Source: an uncultured Collinsella sp.
Lineage (GTDB): Bacteria > Actinomycetota > Coriobacteriia > Coriobacteriales > Coriobacteriaceae
Assembly: GCA_900757205.1 (NCBI GenBank)
Contig: CAAENA010000074.1
Span: 1-41,837, forward strand
DNA length: 41,837 nt
Direction: 5' to 3'
The position numbers were made by a program, and so were the translations under genes. Numbering within the stretch: position 1 is the first letter of the stretch; each line of letters begins with the position of its first letter. Shown piece after piece: positions 32,611 to 41,599 of this stretch. The notes beneath the pieces are model-generated. The model did no database searches, was not told where the DNA came from, and was given only the letters and a program-made list of their open reading frames with translations.

Positions 32611-33370
32611 TCGCACCCTTCTTATCGCTGGTAACTGGAAGATGAACAACGACGTCGCCGAGGCCGCCAAGCTCGCCGACGAGCTGGCTCAGGCTCTGCC
32701 CGAGGTTCCGGCTGGCGTCGAGGTGCTCGTCTGCCCTCCGACCATTGACATCACCACGGTTCATGACCGCATTCAGGCTGCCCCCATCGCCCTCGGTGCA
32801 CAGAACGTGTACTGGGAGGCCAAGGGTGCCTTCACCGGTGAGTCCTCTTGCGACATGCTCAAGTCCGCTGGCTGCACCTACTGCATCATCGGTCACTCCG
32901 AGCGTCGCGACTACTTCCACGAGACCGACGAGGACCAGAACAAGAAGGCCAAGGCCCTCGTTGCCGCCGGTCTTGTTCCCGTCTTCTGCTGCGGCGAGTC
33001 CCTCGAGGTCCGCGAGGCTGGCACCTATGTCGAGCACGTCGTGAACCAGGTCAAAGCTGGCCTTGCTGGTCTTGAGATCACCTGCCCCAAGCAGGTCGTC
33101 GTCGCCTACGAGCCCATCTGGGCCATCGGCACCGGCAAGACCGCTACCGCCGAGGACGCTCAGGAGGTCTGCGGCGCTATCCGTGAGACCCTCAAGGAGA
33201 TGTTTGGCGAGGAGCTCGCCGACGGTATCCGCGTCCTGTACGGTGGTTCCGCTAAGCCCGGCAACATTGCCGAGCTCGTCGCCAAGCCCGACGTTGACGG
33301 CGCCCTCGTGGGCGGCGCTTCGCTCAAGGCTGCCGACTTCGCCTCTATGGTCGTCAAGGCAGGCGAGTAG
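32603..33370 (+). CDS. tpiA: Triosephosphate isomerase
   Basis: Interconverts dihydroxyacetone phosphate and glyceraldehyde-3-phosphate. The 255-residue TIM barrel has Lys13 in GNWKMN, His98 in IIGHSERR, Glu170 in AYEPIWAIGTG and the phosphate loops LYGGSAKPGN and VGGASL. All catalytic residues are present. ATG 32603 lies within the end of pgk with GTGGAGG upstream; the resulting N-terminus (MPNRTLLIAGNWK) is family-like. gpmI begins five bases after the stop. Confidence 0.97.
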   Translation: MPNRTLLIAGNWKMNNDVAEAAKLADELAQALPEVPAGVEVLVCPPTIDITTVHDRIQAAPIALGAQNVYWEAKGAFTGESSCDMLKSAGCTYCIIGHSERRDYFHETDEDQNKKAKALVAAGLVPVFCCGESLEVREAGTYVEHVVNQVKAGLAGLEITCPKQVVVAYEPIWAIGTGKTATAEDAQEVCGAIRETLKEMFGEELADGIRVLYGGSAKPGNIAELVAKPDVDGALVGGASLKAADFASMVVKAGE

Positions 33371-33375
33371 GACAT

Positions 33376-34929
33376 ATGGCACAGCGTCATCTTCCTGCAC
33401 TCCTGATCATCATGGATGGCTGCGGCCTTGCTCCGGCTGATGGCGAGAACGCCGTCGCCGCTGCCAAGACGCCCTTCCTTGATAGCCTGTACGAGAAGTA
33501 TCCTCACACCACGCTCGGTGCTTCGGGCGAGGACGTGGGCCTTCCCGACGGCCAGATGGGCAACTCCGAGGTGGGTCACCTCAACATCGGTGCCGGCCGC
33601 ATCGTGTTCCAGGAGCTTTCGCGCATCAACAACGCCATCAAGGACGGCTCCATCGCCAAGAACGAGGTCTTCGTCAAGGCTATGGACGACGTCAAGGCTG
33701 ACGGCAAGACTCTCCACCTTATGGGCCTTATGAGCCCTGGCGGTGTTCATTCTCACATGAACCACGTCGAGGCTCTGGTCAAGATGGCTGCCCAGCATGG
33801 CGTCAAGACCGTTCGCGTCCACGCCTTCATGGATGGCCGCGACGTCGACCCGCAGTCCGGTGCCGGCTACATGAGCGAGTTCTGCGCTTTTCTGGCTAAG
33901 ATCTCCGAGGAGACCGGTTGCGACGCTCGCGTTGCCACCGTTTCGGGCCGCTATTGGGCCATGGACCGCGACAACCGCTGGGAGCGCATCCAGCGTGCCT
34001 ACGACGTCATGGTCAACGCGTCCGATGCCGATACCGACCCCGTTGCCGGTATCAAGGCCTACTACGAGAAGGATCCGCGCGGCGACGAGTTCGTCGAGCC
34101 CTTTGCTGCCCACAACGAGGGCATTCACGAGGGCGACGCGGCCATCTTCTTCAACTTCCGTCCCGACCGCGCTCGTCAGATGACTCGCGTGTTCACGGAC
34201 AAGGAGTTCGACGGCTTTGAGCGCGAGCAGATTAAGCTTTCGCACTTTGTGACGATGACCGAGTACGATCCGACGTTTGACGTCGAGGTCGCCTTCCCCA
34301 AGACGTTCCCCGAGAACGTTCTGGCCGACGTTATCGCCGCCAATGGCCTGAAGCAGCTGCACACCGCCGAGACCGAGAAGTACGCCCATGTGACGTTCTT
34401 CCTCAACGGCGGCATCGAGGAGCCCAAGGAGGGCGAGGAGCGCGTGCTCGTCGCTTCCCCCAAGGTTGCTACCTACGATCTGCAGCCCGAGATGAGCGCT
34501 CCCGAGGTTACCGAGAAGCTCGTCGCCGCTATTAACGAGGATCGCGCTGATTTCTACATCGTGAACTTCGCGAACTGCGACATGGTTGGCCACACCGGTG
34601 TCTTCGACGCCGCCGTTAAGGCCGTCGAGGCTGTTGACGATGCTCTGTCCAAGGTTGTCCCGGCGATTCTCGCCAAGGGCGGCTTTGCGCTGATTACCGC
34701 CGACCATGGCAACGCCGATCACATGTTTGACGTTGCTTCCGGCGGTTCCAAGCATCCGTTTACGGCTCACACCACCAACCGCGTGCCGTTCATCATCGTT
34801 GATGATAAGGCCAAGCTCACCGGTATCGAGGACGGCCGTCTTTCCGATATCGCTCCGACCATGCTCACCATGGCTGGTATTGAGCCTTCCGCCGAGATGA
34901 CGGGTCGCGTGCTCGCCACCGAGGCCTAA
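33376..34929 (+). CDS. gpmI: 2,3-bisphosphoglycerate-independent phosphoglycerate mutase
   Basis: Interconverts 3- and 2-phosphoglycerate with two metal ions and a phosphoserine intermediate. The 517-residue protein has Asp14 in IIMDGCG and nucleophile Ser64 in MGNSEVGH. HAFMDGRDVDP, the DRDNRWER substrate-site motif, FFNFRPDRARQ and the metal ligands in NCDMVGHTG and TADHGNADHM are all present. Its place between tpiA and secG differs from the common actinobacterial order, where tpiA is followed by secG. A strong terminator follows. Confidence 0.97.
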   Translation: MAQRHLPALLIIMDGCGLAPADGENAVAAAKTPFLDSLYEKYPHTTLGASGEDVGLPDGQMGNSEVGHLNIGAGRIVFQELSRINNAIKDGSIAKNEVFVKAMDDVKADGKTLHLMGLMSPGGVHSHMNHVEALVKMAAQHGVKTVRVHAFMDGRDVDPQSGAGYMSEFCAFLAKISEETGCDARVATVSGRYWAMDRDNRWERIQRAYDVMVNASDADTDPVAGIKAYYEKDPRGDEFVEPFAAHNEGIHEGDAAIFFNFRPDRARQMTRVFTDKEFDGFEREQIKLSHFVTMTEYDPTFDVEVAFPKTFPENVLADVIAANGLKQLHTAETEKYAHVTFFLNGGIEEPKEGEERVLVASPKVATYDLQPEMSAPEVTEKLVAAINEDRADFYIVNFANCDMVGHTGVFDAAVKAVEAVDDALSKVVPAILAKGGFALITADHGNADHMFDVASGGSKHPFTAHTTNRVPFIIVDDKAKLTGIEDGRLSDIAPTMLTMAGIEPSAEMTGRVLATEA

Positions 34930-34954
34930 TAGAAAACAAATACCGTTTTCTAGT

Positions 34955-34989
34955 AAGGGGGTTGTCCACAACCGGACGACCCCCTTTTT
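34955..34989 (+). terminator. Intrinsic terminator after gpmI
   Basis: A 13-bp stem AAGGGGGTTGTCC / GGACGACCCCCTT (one G-U) with a 6-base loop ends in TTTTT. It closes the pgk-tpiA-gpmI operon. Confidence 0.93.
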
Positions 34990-35048
34990 GGTATTTCTGC
35001 CATTTCTACCCCGTCCCTAAATGGCAGGTGGGGGAGTGTTGAAGGTTG

Positions 35049-35057
35049 TGGTACAGT
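35049..35057 (+). promoter_or_regulatory. Possible extended -10 promoter of secG
   Basis: TGGTACAGT fits an extended -10 (TG-N-TACAGT) 37 bases before secG, just after the gpmI terminator. No clear -35 is seen. Confidence 0.35.
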
Positions 35058-35093
35058 ACTGGAGTTTGAATTGTTCTATTAAGGAGCTTATCT

Positions 35094-35348
35094 ATGGGTC
35101 CGTTCCAGATTCTTCTGTTTGTCGTTTGGGCTGTTTCTGCCGTGGCGCTGACGATTCTCGTTCTGATGCATTCCGGTAAGGGCACCGGCGTTTCGGATAT
35201 GATCGCTAGCTCGCTGTATAACTCCAGCTCTGCCACGGGCGTCATGGAGCAGAACCTCGATCGCCTGACGGTAATTATGGCCGTCGTTTTTGCTGTGTGT
35301 GTCGTTCTGTGCATGTTCTTCTTCCCGCAGGGCATCGTCGGCTACTAA
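35094..35348 (+). CDS. secG: Preprotein translocase subunit SecG
   Basis: Small membrane subunit of the SecYEG translocon. The 84-residue protein has two hydrophobic helices (about 5-25 and 59-77) joined by the family loop LMHSGKGTGVSDM, followed by a Ser-rich stretch and NLDRLT. ATG 35094 has AAGGAG seven bases upstream. The gap-pgk-tpi-secG proximity is conserved in actinobacteria, which supports the call. It appears to be a single-gene transcript between two terminators. Confidence 0.93.
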   Translation: MGPFQILLFVVWAVSAVALTILVLMHSGKGTGVSDMIASSLYNSSSATGVMEQNLDRLTVIMAVVFAVCVVLCMFFFPQGIVGY

Positions 35349-35370
35349 GCATCGGCGTATATACGTTTGT

Positions 35371-35400
35371 AAAGGGTCCCGCATGTGCGGGGCCCTTTTT
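35371..35400 (+). terminator. Intrinsic terminator after secG
   Basis: AAAGGGTCCCGC pairs with GCGGGGCCCTTT (one G-U) around loop ATGT, with five T from 35396. Confidence 0.92.
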
Positions 35401-35525
35401 GTTTACAGACTTGTAATAGAGTCAAAATATCCCCACATACTTCGCCTAACTAAAGAAATTCTCGACCGTTAACCGGAATTAGCGCCATATTGTGCATAAA
35501 ATGCGCTACTGTATTGCGAAACGTT

Positions 35526-35619
35526 GGTCCGCACTGCATAACCAGCCATAACGGCGGACCGCGTTTGAATGGTTCGATCGGGCTGTCTTGACGTTGCCCG
35601 GCCGAATTCACTTTGTCCT
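35526..35619 (+). promoter_or_regulatory. Hairpin-containing leader of the opp operon
   Basis: Upstream of oppA, GGTCCGC and GCGGACC form a 7-bp stem enclosing about 20 bases, and a CGGGC / GCCCG stem follows (within 35579-35602). A partial dyad AGCGC / GCGCT (35481-35507) surrounds TTGTGCATAAAATG and could mark the promoter-operator region, but no confident promoter hexamers are seen. Function unknown. Confidence 0.35.
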
Positions 35620-35638
35620 ATCTCATAAGGAGGATGGC

Positions 35639-37315
35639 ATGGCTGATTCTATGTTCCACCAGCCCGTTATGGGTCGTCGCGCCTTTGTTGGCGGCACCCT
35701 CGCTGCGAGCTCCATGGCTTTTCTTGCCGCATGCGGCAAGAAGGGCGGCGACGCTTCCGGTTCTGAGTCCGGTTCGACGCTGAACTTCTACATCAACAAC
35801 CCGGTCTGCATCGACCCCTACAACGTCCAGGAGGATCAGGGCACTCAGGTCGAGTACCAGCTCTTCGACGCTCTGACGGAGTACGATAACGAGAAGGGCG
35901 AGATCGTTCCGCTGGCTTGCGAGTCCTTTGAGGCTAACGACGACGCCACCGAGTTCACCTTCAAGATCAAGAAGGCCAAGTTCCACAACGGTGACGACGT
36001 TACCTCCAAGTCCTTCAAGCTCGGCTGGGAGCGCCTGGTCAACACTAAGTCGGCCATCGCTACCGAGTATGGTCCTTCCGAGGTCTCCTACCACCTTTCC
36101 ATGGTCGAGGGCTATGACGATCTGCTTGCCGGTAATGCTACCGAGCTGTCCGGCGTTACCTGCCCGGATGACGAGACCCTCGTCGTCAAGCTGACTTCCG
36201 CCTACGCCGACTTCCCCTTCGTCGCCTCTCACCCGGCTCTGTCCCCGGTTCCCGAGTGCGCCGAGACCGATGTCAAGAGCTTCTATCTTGCCCCGGTCGG
36301 CAACGGCCCGTTCATGATGGACGGTAAGTGGGAGGATGGTCAGGAGATCAACCTCAAGAAGTTCGACGATTATTATGGCGACAAGGCCAAGATCGACGCC
36401 ATCCACTTCCAGGTCATCAAGGACGTGGAGACCGCTTACAAGGAGTTCCAGGCCGGTAACCTTGATGTCTGCGACGTTCCCGTTGCTCAGATCGACGCCG
36501 CCAAGAAGGACCGCGGCGAGTCCAAGGATGGCTACACCATGAGTGATGGTGCGCGCATGCTGCTCGGTTCCGAGCCTTCCACGTACTATCTGACGTGCAA
36601 CACCACGGCCGAGCCGTTCAACAACGCTGACCTGCGTAGGGGCATCTCCCTGGCTATCAACCGTGAGGCCATCTGCAAGACCATCTTCAAGGGCACCCGT
36701 ACCCCCGCTGACGGCATCGTTCCTCCGGGAATCGCCGGCTACAAGGAGGGCGCATGGGAGTTCTGCGCCTACGACGTCGACAAGGCTAACGAGTACCTCG
36801 ACAAGGTCGCTCCCGCTGGCGCTAACGGCGATCGTGGCATCAATGTGACCCTGTCCTACAACCAGGACGGCGGCCACAAGGAGATCATGGAGTCCATCAT
36901 CGGCGACCTCGCCAAGGTGGGCGTCACCGCCGTCTCCGATACCCCTGAGTGGTCTGCCCTGCTCGAGCAGTATCAGAACTTCAACTATCAGTTCGGCCGT
37001 CTGGGCTGGATCGCCGATTACCCGATCATGGACAACTTCCTGTATCCGCTGTTCCACTCCGACTCCCTGGGTGGCGACAACCGCTCCGGTTACAGCAACC
37101 CCGACTTTGACGCCAAGGTTGACGAGGCCCGTGCCACGGTTGACGACGACGAGCGTATCGCCAAGATGCAGGAGGCCGACGCCATGGTCGCCGCCGACTG
37201 CCCGGTCATCCCGGTGATGTTCTACACGCACACCATCGCTGGCTCCGACCGCGTCAAGTACCTCTACGTTGATCCGCAGAAGCACGCCGATCTGGGTACC
37301 GCTGAGCTCGCCTAA
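35639..37315 (+). CDS. oppA: Oligopeptide ABC transporter substrate-binding lipoprotein (OppA type)
   Basis: Extracytoplasmic peptide receptor of the SBP_bac_5 family, 558 residues. The N-terminus carries twin arginines (MGRRAFVGG, Arg13-Arg14) and the lipobox LAAC with Cys32, so Tat export and lipid anchoring are predicted. A Gly/Ser-rich tether follows. Family features include FTFKIKKAKFHNGDDVTSKSF, LRRGISLAINREAI and the C-terminal block around QFGRLGWIADYPIMDNF, which resembles OppA/DppE proteins of Gram-positives. ATG 35639 has AAGGAGG five bases upstream. The complete oppBCDF set follows, so this is a full peptide importer. The peptide length preference cannot be read from sequence. Confidence 0.92.
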   Translation: MADSMFHQPVMGRRAFVGGTLAASSMAFLAACGKKGGDASGSESGSTLNFYINNPVCIDPYNVQEDQGTQVEYQLFDALTEYDNEKGEIVPLACESFEANDDATEFTFKIKKAKFHNGDDVTSKSFKLGWERLVNTKSAIATEYGPSEVSYHLSMVEGYDDLLAGNATELSGVTCPDDETLVVKLTSAYADFPFVASHPALSPVPECAETDVKSFYLAPVGNGPFMMDGKWEDGQEINLKKFDDYYGDKAKIDAIHFQVIKDVETAYKEFQAGNLDVCDVPVAQIDAAKKDRGESKDGYTMSDGARMLLGSEPSTYYLTCNTTAEPFNNADLRRGISLAINREAICKTIFKGTRTPADGIVPPGIAGYKEGAWEFCAYDVDKANEYLDKVAPAGANGDRGINVTLSYNQDGGHKEIMESIIGDLAKVGVTAVSDTPEWSALLEQYQNFNYQFGRLGWIADYPIMDNFLYPLFHSDSLGGDNRSGYSNPDFDAKVDEARATVDDDERIAKMQEADAMVAADCPVIPVMFYTHTIAGSDRVKYLYVDPQKHADLGTAELA

Positions 37316-37413
37316 GAGTTTTGCAGCTTCCGTGAGGGTCAAGTATTTACGTAGACCTCATGGGAAACATACAGTTCCCCCTAACCTGGGGTAAACTGGC
37401 TGATGGTAATTTT

Positions 37414-37441
37414 GGGATGCCGGTCTGGCGATCGGCATCCC
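37414..37441 (+). terminator. Strong hairpin between oppA and oppB
   Basis: A perfect 9-bp stem GGGATGCCG / CGGCATCCC with a 10-base loop lies between the binding-protein and permease genes and is followed by ATTTAGGTT. As in the first transporter operon, it probably stabilises or partly terminates the oppA message. Confidence 0.55.
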
Positions 37442-37472
37442 ATTTAGGTTAATCCCTAGATAGGGGAGTGGT

Positions 37473-38510
37473 ATGGGTAAGTACATCGTTAAACGTGTGC
37501 TTCAGTTCATCCCGGTGTTTTTGGGCGTCACGCTGATTCTGTTCGCCCTCCAGAATATCGTGCCGGGAGATCCGATCAAGTTGATCGGTGGAGACAAGGC
37601 TCTGTCCCCCGAGGTAGAGCTTCAGCTTCGCGTACGCTATCACCTGGTCCAGACGGACGAGGACGGTAACGCGATCCTTGACGAGAACGGCGATCCCGTT
37701 CAGACGTCGCTTGTAGACCGTTATCTGTATTACATGAACGGTCTGCTTCATGGCGATCTGGGTAATTCGTACCAGCGCAAGCTGCCGGTTACGGAAATCT
37801 TTGCCCAGAAGTATCCGTATACGGTCAAACTCGCCGCGTGCGCCATCGTGCTCGAGGCGATCATGGGTATCGGTGCGGGTATCATTTCGGCGGTAAAGCG
37901 TTATTCCTTCTGGGATATTTTGGTAACGCTCACCACGTCGATCCTCGTTGCCGTTCCCGCCTTCTGGCTCGGCATGCTGCTGCAGCTGTTCTTCGGCGTC
38001 ATCCTTAAGGATCTCACCGGCGGCGCATTCTCCATGCCGATTTCGGGTGCCGGCGGTTCCAGCTCTCAGTATCAGGATTGGATGCACTATGTGCTTCCGA
38101 CCATTACGCTGGCTTCGGTTTCGACCGCTTATGCTGCCCGCATTATGCGTTCACAGCTGCTTGACGTCATGAACCAAGATTACATCCGTACGGCAAAGGC
38201 CAAGGGTCTCTCCAATCGCGCGATCATCATCAAGCATGCGCTTAAGAATGCACTCATCCCCGTCGTTACCTATATTGGTGTCGACTTTGGCGGCATGCTT
38301 TCGGGTGCCATCCTGACCGAAACGGTCTTTAACTGGCCCGGTATCGGCTATGAGGTCTATCGCGCTATTAGCATGCGTGACTGGCCCATCGTTATGGGCG
38401 GCGTTACGCTCATCGTTGTCGTCGTCATGGTGATCAACCTGCTCGTCGACATTAGCTATGCATTCCTCGACCCGCGTATCCGCCTTGGCGGTCCGTCGGA
38501 TAAGGCCTAA
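37473..38510 (+). CDS. oppB: Oligopeptide ABC transporter permease OppB
   Basis: Inner-membrane permease of 345 residues. It starts with the typical MGKYIVKRVLQFIPVFLGV helix, then an extracytoplasmic segment with NIVPGDP. This segment includes an acidic insert (TDEDGNAILDENGDPV). Five further helices follow, with the EAA loop near 228-250 (MNQDYIRTAKAKGLSNR). ATG 37473 is preceded by AGGGGAG. oppC begins 14 bases after its stop. Confidence 0.94.
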   Translation: MGKYIVKRVLQFIPVFLGVTLILFALQNIVPGDPIKLIGGDKALSPEVELQLRVRYHLVQTDEDGNAILDENGDPVQTSLVDRYLYYMNGLLHGDLGNSYQRKLPVTEIFAQKYPYTVKLAACAIVLEAIMGIGAGIISAVKRYSFWDILVTLTTSILVAVPAFWLGMLLQLFFGVILKDLTGGAFSMPISGAGGSSSQYQDWMHYVLPTITLASVSTAYAARIMRSQLLDVMNQDYIRTAKAKGLSNRAIIIKHALKNALIPVVTYIGVDFGGMLSGAILTETVFNWPGIGYEVYRAISMRDWPIVMGGVTLIVVVVMVINLLVDISYAFLDPRIRLGGPSDKA

Positions 38511-38524
38511 GGGAGGTACGTCTC

Positions 38525-39460
38525 ATGCAGGAAACTGATTCTCAGTCTCAGGAGCAAGCTACCGCCACCAAGGCCGCATCTGCTCCCGCCAAGTCCCGCA
38601 CGCTGTGGGGCGACGCTTTTAAGCGTCTTCGTAAGAACAAGCTCGCCGTTATCGGTGTCTGCTGGATTATCATCGTCGTTTTGGTTGCCCTGACCGCCGA
38701 TCTGTGGGCTAAGCCCTGGCTCGGTTCGCCGACGGCTTCCGACTCGACCACCATGGCCGAGACGTCGCTGCTGGCTCCGTGTGCCGAGCACCCGTTTGGC
38801 ACCGACGCCCTTGGCCGCGACATTCTCGTCCGCGTTATCTACGGTGCACGCGTTTCGCTGTCCGTCGGCATTATGGCCACCGCCATCTCCACGGTGATCG
38901 GTTTGGTCATGGGTGCTCTGGCCGGTTTCTACGGCGGAATCTGGGATACGATCATCATGCGCTGCGCGGACATCTTCCTAGCGTTCCCGTACGTGCTGTT
39001 CGTCGTCGCCATGATCGCCGTTATCGGCCGTGGTCTTCAGAACGTCTTTATCGCCATCGGTGTTCTCGGCTGGCCTTCGATTGCGCGCGTCTTCCGATCT
39101 GCAATCCTGACGGTCAAGGAAAACGACTATGTTGACGCTGCGCGCGCGATGGGTGCATCCGATGCTCGTATCGTCGTGCGTCACATCTTCCCGAACTCCG
39201 TCGCGTCCATCGTGGTCTACGCGACTATGAACATTGGTGGCGCCATTCTGACCGAGTCCGCTCTGTCCTTCCTCGGCATGGGCGTTATTCCGCCTACGCC
39301 TTCGTGGGGCTCCATGATTCAGGACGGTCAGCAGTATCTACTGACCGCTCCCTGGATGATGATCATGCCCGGTCTGGCAATTCTCTCGACGGTGCTCGCC
39401 TTCACCCTGCTTGGTGACGGTCTGCGCGACGCCCTCGACGTCAAGATGAAGGACGCATAA
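38525..39460 (+). CDS. oppC: Oligopeptide ABC transporter permease OppC
   Basis: Second permease subunit, 311 residues. A hydrophilic Gln/Ala-rich N-terminus (about 30 residues) precedes the first helix, then HPFGTDALGRDILVRVIYGAR, a block found in nearly all OppC/DppC proteins, and the EAA loop (ENDYVDAARAMGASDARI). GGGAGG lies just upstream of the ATG. oppD follows two bases after the stop. Confidence 0.94.
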   Translation: MQETDSQSQEQATATKAASAPAKSRTLWGDAFKRLRKNKLAVIGVCWIIIVVLVALTADLWAKPWLGSPTASDSTTMAETSLLAPCAEHPFGTDALGRDILVRVIYGARVSLSVGIMATAISTVIGLVMGALAGFYGGIWDTIIMRCADIFLAFPYVLFVVAMIAVIGRGLQNVFIAIGVLGWPSIARVFRSAILTVKENDYVDAARAMGASDARIVVRHIFPNSVASIVVYATMNIGGAILTESALSFLGMGVIPPTPSWGSMIQDGQQYLLTAPWMMIMPGLAILSTVLAFTLLGDGLRDALDVKMKDA

Positions 39461-39462
39461 GG

Positions 39463-40554
39463 ATGAAGAAGAACAAGAACTATGTGGACCTGAAGGACCA
39501 GCCGGTTCCCGAGGGCCAGCATCTGCTCGAGGTCGATGACCTTAAGATGTATTTCCATACCGAGGACGGTGTCGTTCGCGCTGTCGACGGTGTGTCCTAC
39601 ACGCTCGATCGCGGCGAGACCCTGGGTGTCGTCGGTGAGTCCGGCTCCGGTAAGTCCGTGACCGCCATGACCATCATGGGCCTCATCTCGATGCCTCCGG
39701 GAAAGATTGAGGGCGGCGACGTTCGCTATCGCGGTCGTTCTATCCTCGAGATGACCGAGGAAGAGATGCAGCACATCCGCGGTAACGACATCGCGATGAT
39801 CTTCCAGGATCCTATGACCTCCTTGAACCCGGTCTATAAGATCGGCAAGCAGGTGGGTGAGGGCCTTCGTCTGCACCGTGGTTACTCCAAGCAGGAGGCG
39901 CTCAAGCGCGCCACCGAGCTTTTGGACCTCGTTGGCATTCCCGAGCCCGAGAAGCGCGTCAATGAGTATCCGCACCAGTTCTCGGGCGGTATGCGTCAGC
40001 GTGTCATGATTGCTATGGCCCTTGCCTGCGATCCCGATATTCTGATTGCCGACGAGCCCACGACTGCCCTGGACGTTACCATTCAGGCTCAGATTATCGA
40101 GCTCATGCAGGAGATGCAGGAGAAGAACGGCAACGCCATTATTATGATTACCCATGACCTGGGCGTCGTCGCCGATATGGCCGATAAGATTATGGTTATG
40201 TACGCCGGCCGTCCCGTCGAGTTCGGTACTGCTGAGGAAATCTTCTACGAGAGCCGCCATCCCTACACCTGGGGTCTTATTCGCTCCATCCCGGAGCAGG
40301 CCATCGATGAGAAGAAGCCGCTGACGCCGATTCACGGCAACCCGCCTTCGCTCATGAACCTGCCCGAGGGCTGCGTCTTCTCTCCTCGCTGCCCCTATGC
40401 GACCGACAAGTGCCGCAAGCAGCGCCCCGAGCGCGTTGTCACCGAGTCCGGCCACTATTCTGCGTGCCATTATTCCGGTGACCCCGAGTTCCTCAAGAAC
40501 GCCCCTGAGACGTCCCGCACGCGCAAGGATTCCAAGAAGGGAGGCGAGGCGTAA
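39463..40554 (+). CDS. oppD: Oligopeptide ABC transporter ATPase OppD
   Basis: First ATPase subunit, 363 residues. Walker A is GESGSGKS (58-65), signature FSGGM (173-177), Walker B ILIADE (193-198) and switch His231. The C-terminal oligopeptide-transporter extension has PEGCVFSPRCPYATDKC with Cys304, Cys310 and Cys317, and Cys335 further on. This cysteine set is typical of the family and has been linked to metal or Fe-S binding. oppF begins directly after the stop. Confidence 0.95.
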   Translation: MKKNKNYVDLKDQPVPEGQHLLEVDDLKMYFHTEDGVVRAVDGVSYTLDRGETLGVVGESGSGKSVTAMTIMGLISMPPGKIEGGDVRYRGRSILEMTEEEMQHIRGNDIAMIFQDPMTSLNPVYKIGKQVGEGLRLHRGYSKQEALKRATELLDLVGIPEPEKRVNEYPHQFSGGMRQRVMIAMALACDPDILIADEPTTALDVTIQAQIIELMQEMQEKNGNAIIMITHDLGVVADMADKIMVMYAGRPVEFGTAEEIFYESRHPYTWGLIRSIPEQAIDEKKPLTPIHGNPPSLMNLPEGCVFSPRCPYATDKCRKQRPERVVTESGHYSACHYSGDPEFLKNAPETSRTRKDSKKGGEA

Positions 40555-41583
40555 ATGGCAGACAATAACGAGCGCACTCCGCTGCTGAAGGTCGAGCATC
40601 TTTCTAAGGAGTTCCCCGCAGAGTCCGGCATGTTCGCCAAGCGTTTTTCCAAGCGCGTCGTCTCTGCTGTGAATGACATTTCGTTCGAGATTTATCCGGG
40701 CGAGACCTTTGGCCTGGTCGGCGAGTCTGGTTGCGGTAAGTCCACCACGGGCCGCACCATCATGCGCCTGACCAAGCCGACGGCAGGTAAGGTGTTCTTC
40801 CAGGGCAAAGACGTTGCCGAGATGAGCAAGCATGAGATCAAGGACATGCGTCGTGAGATGCAGTTCATCTTCCAGGACCCCTATGCTTCGCTCAATCCTC
40901 GTATGACCATCGGCGAGATCGTCTCCGAGCCCATGACTATTCATGGCGTGGGCACCAAGGAGGAGCGCATTGAGCGTGTCCGTGAGCTGCTGGACGTCGT
41001 CGGCCTCAACCCCGAGCACATCAACCGCTATCCGCACGAGTTCTCGGGCGGTCAGCGTCAGCGTGTCGGCATCGCCCGCGCGTTCGCTCTGAAGCCCAAG
41101 CTGATCATCTGCGACGAGCCCGTTTCCGCTCTGGATGTTTCCATTCAGGCCCAGGTTCTGAACCTGCTCAAGGAACTTCAGGACAAGTTCGGTACGGCGT
41201 ATCTGTTTATCGCCCACGACCTGTCCGTCGTGCAGCACATCTCCGATCGCGTTGCCGTTATGTATCTGGGTAAGATGGTCGAGGTTTCGGACTGGAAGAC
41301 ACTCTATAGCGAGCCGCACCACCCGTACACGCAGTCACTGCTGTCTGCCGTGCCGGTGCCCGATCCGGATATTCAGAAGACCCGCAAGCGCATCATCCTC
41401 GCTGGCGATCCGCCGTCGCCGCTAGATCCGCCGACCGGCTGCCGTTTCCACACGCGCTGTCCGATCGCGCAGGGCATCTGCTCCGAGAAGCTTCCTGAGT
41501 TTAAGGAAGTTGCCCCGGGCCACTGCTGCGCGTGCCACTTCGCCGAGCCGTTCCCGATCAAGGAATCGCACATCGACCTGTAG
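40555..41583 (+). CDS. oppF: Oligopeptide ABC transporter ATPase OppF
   Basis: Second ATPase subunit, 342 residues. Walker A is GESGCGKS (57-64), signature FSGGQ (163-167), Walker B LIICDE (183-188) and switch His221. The C-terminal extension keeps cysteines (GCRFHTRC, then Cys309 and a CCAC group near 324-327). The ATG follows the oppD stop (TAAATG), with GGAGGCGAGG as ribosome site, so it is translationally coupled. It is the last gene in the window; a giant palindrome begins 17 bases after it. Confidence 0.95.
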   Translation: MADNNERTPLLKVEHLSKEFPAESGMFAKRFSKRVVSAVNDISFEIYPGETFGLVGESGCGKSTTGRTIMRLTKPTAGKVFFQGKDVAEMSKHEIKDMRREMQFIFQDPYASLNPRMTIGEIVSEPMTIHGVGTKEERIERVRELLDVVGLNPEHINRYPHEFSGGQRQRVGIARAFALKPKLIICDEPVSALDVSIQAQVLNLLKELQDKFGTAYLFIAHDLSVVQHISDRVAVMYLGKMVEVSDWKTLYSEPHHPYTQSLLSAVPVPDPDIQKTRKRIILAGDPPSPLDPPTGCRFHTRCPIAQGICSEKLPEFKEVAPGHCCACHFAEPFPIKESHIDL

Positions 41584-41599
41584 TCGGTTGTTCTCGTCC

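Noticed and set aside
31345..32670. A 441-codon minus-strand frame opposite pgk
   Set aside because: Strong codon bias in pgk removes stops on the other strand; the Leu/Gly/Val/Asp-rich translation matches no family I recognise.
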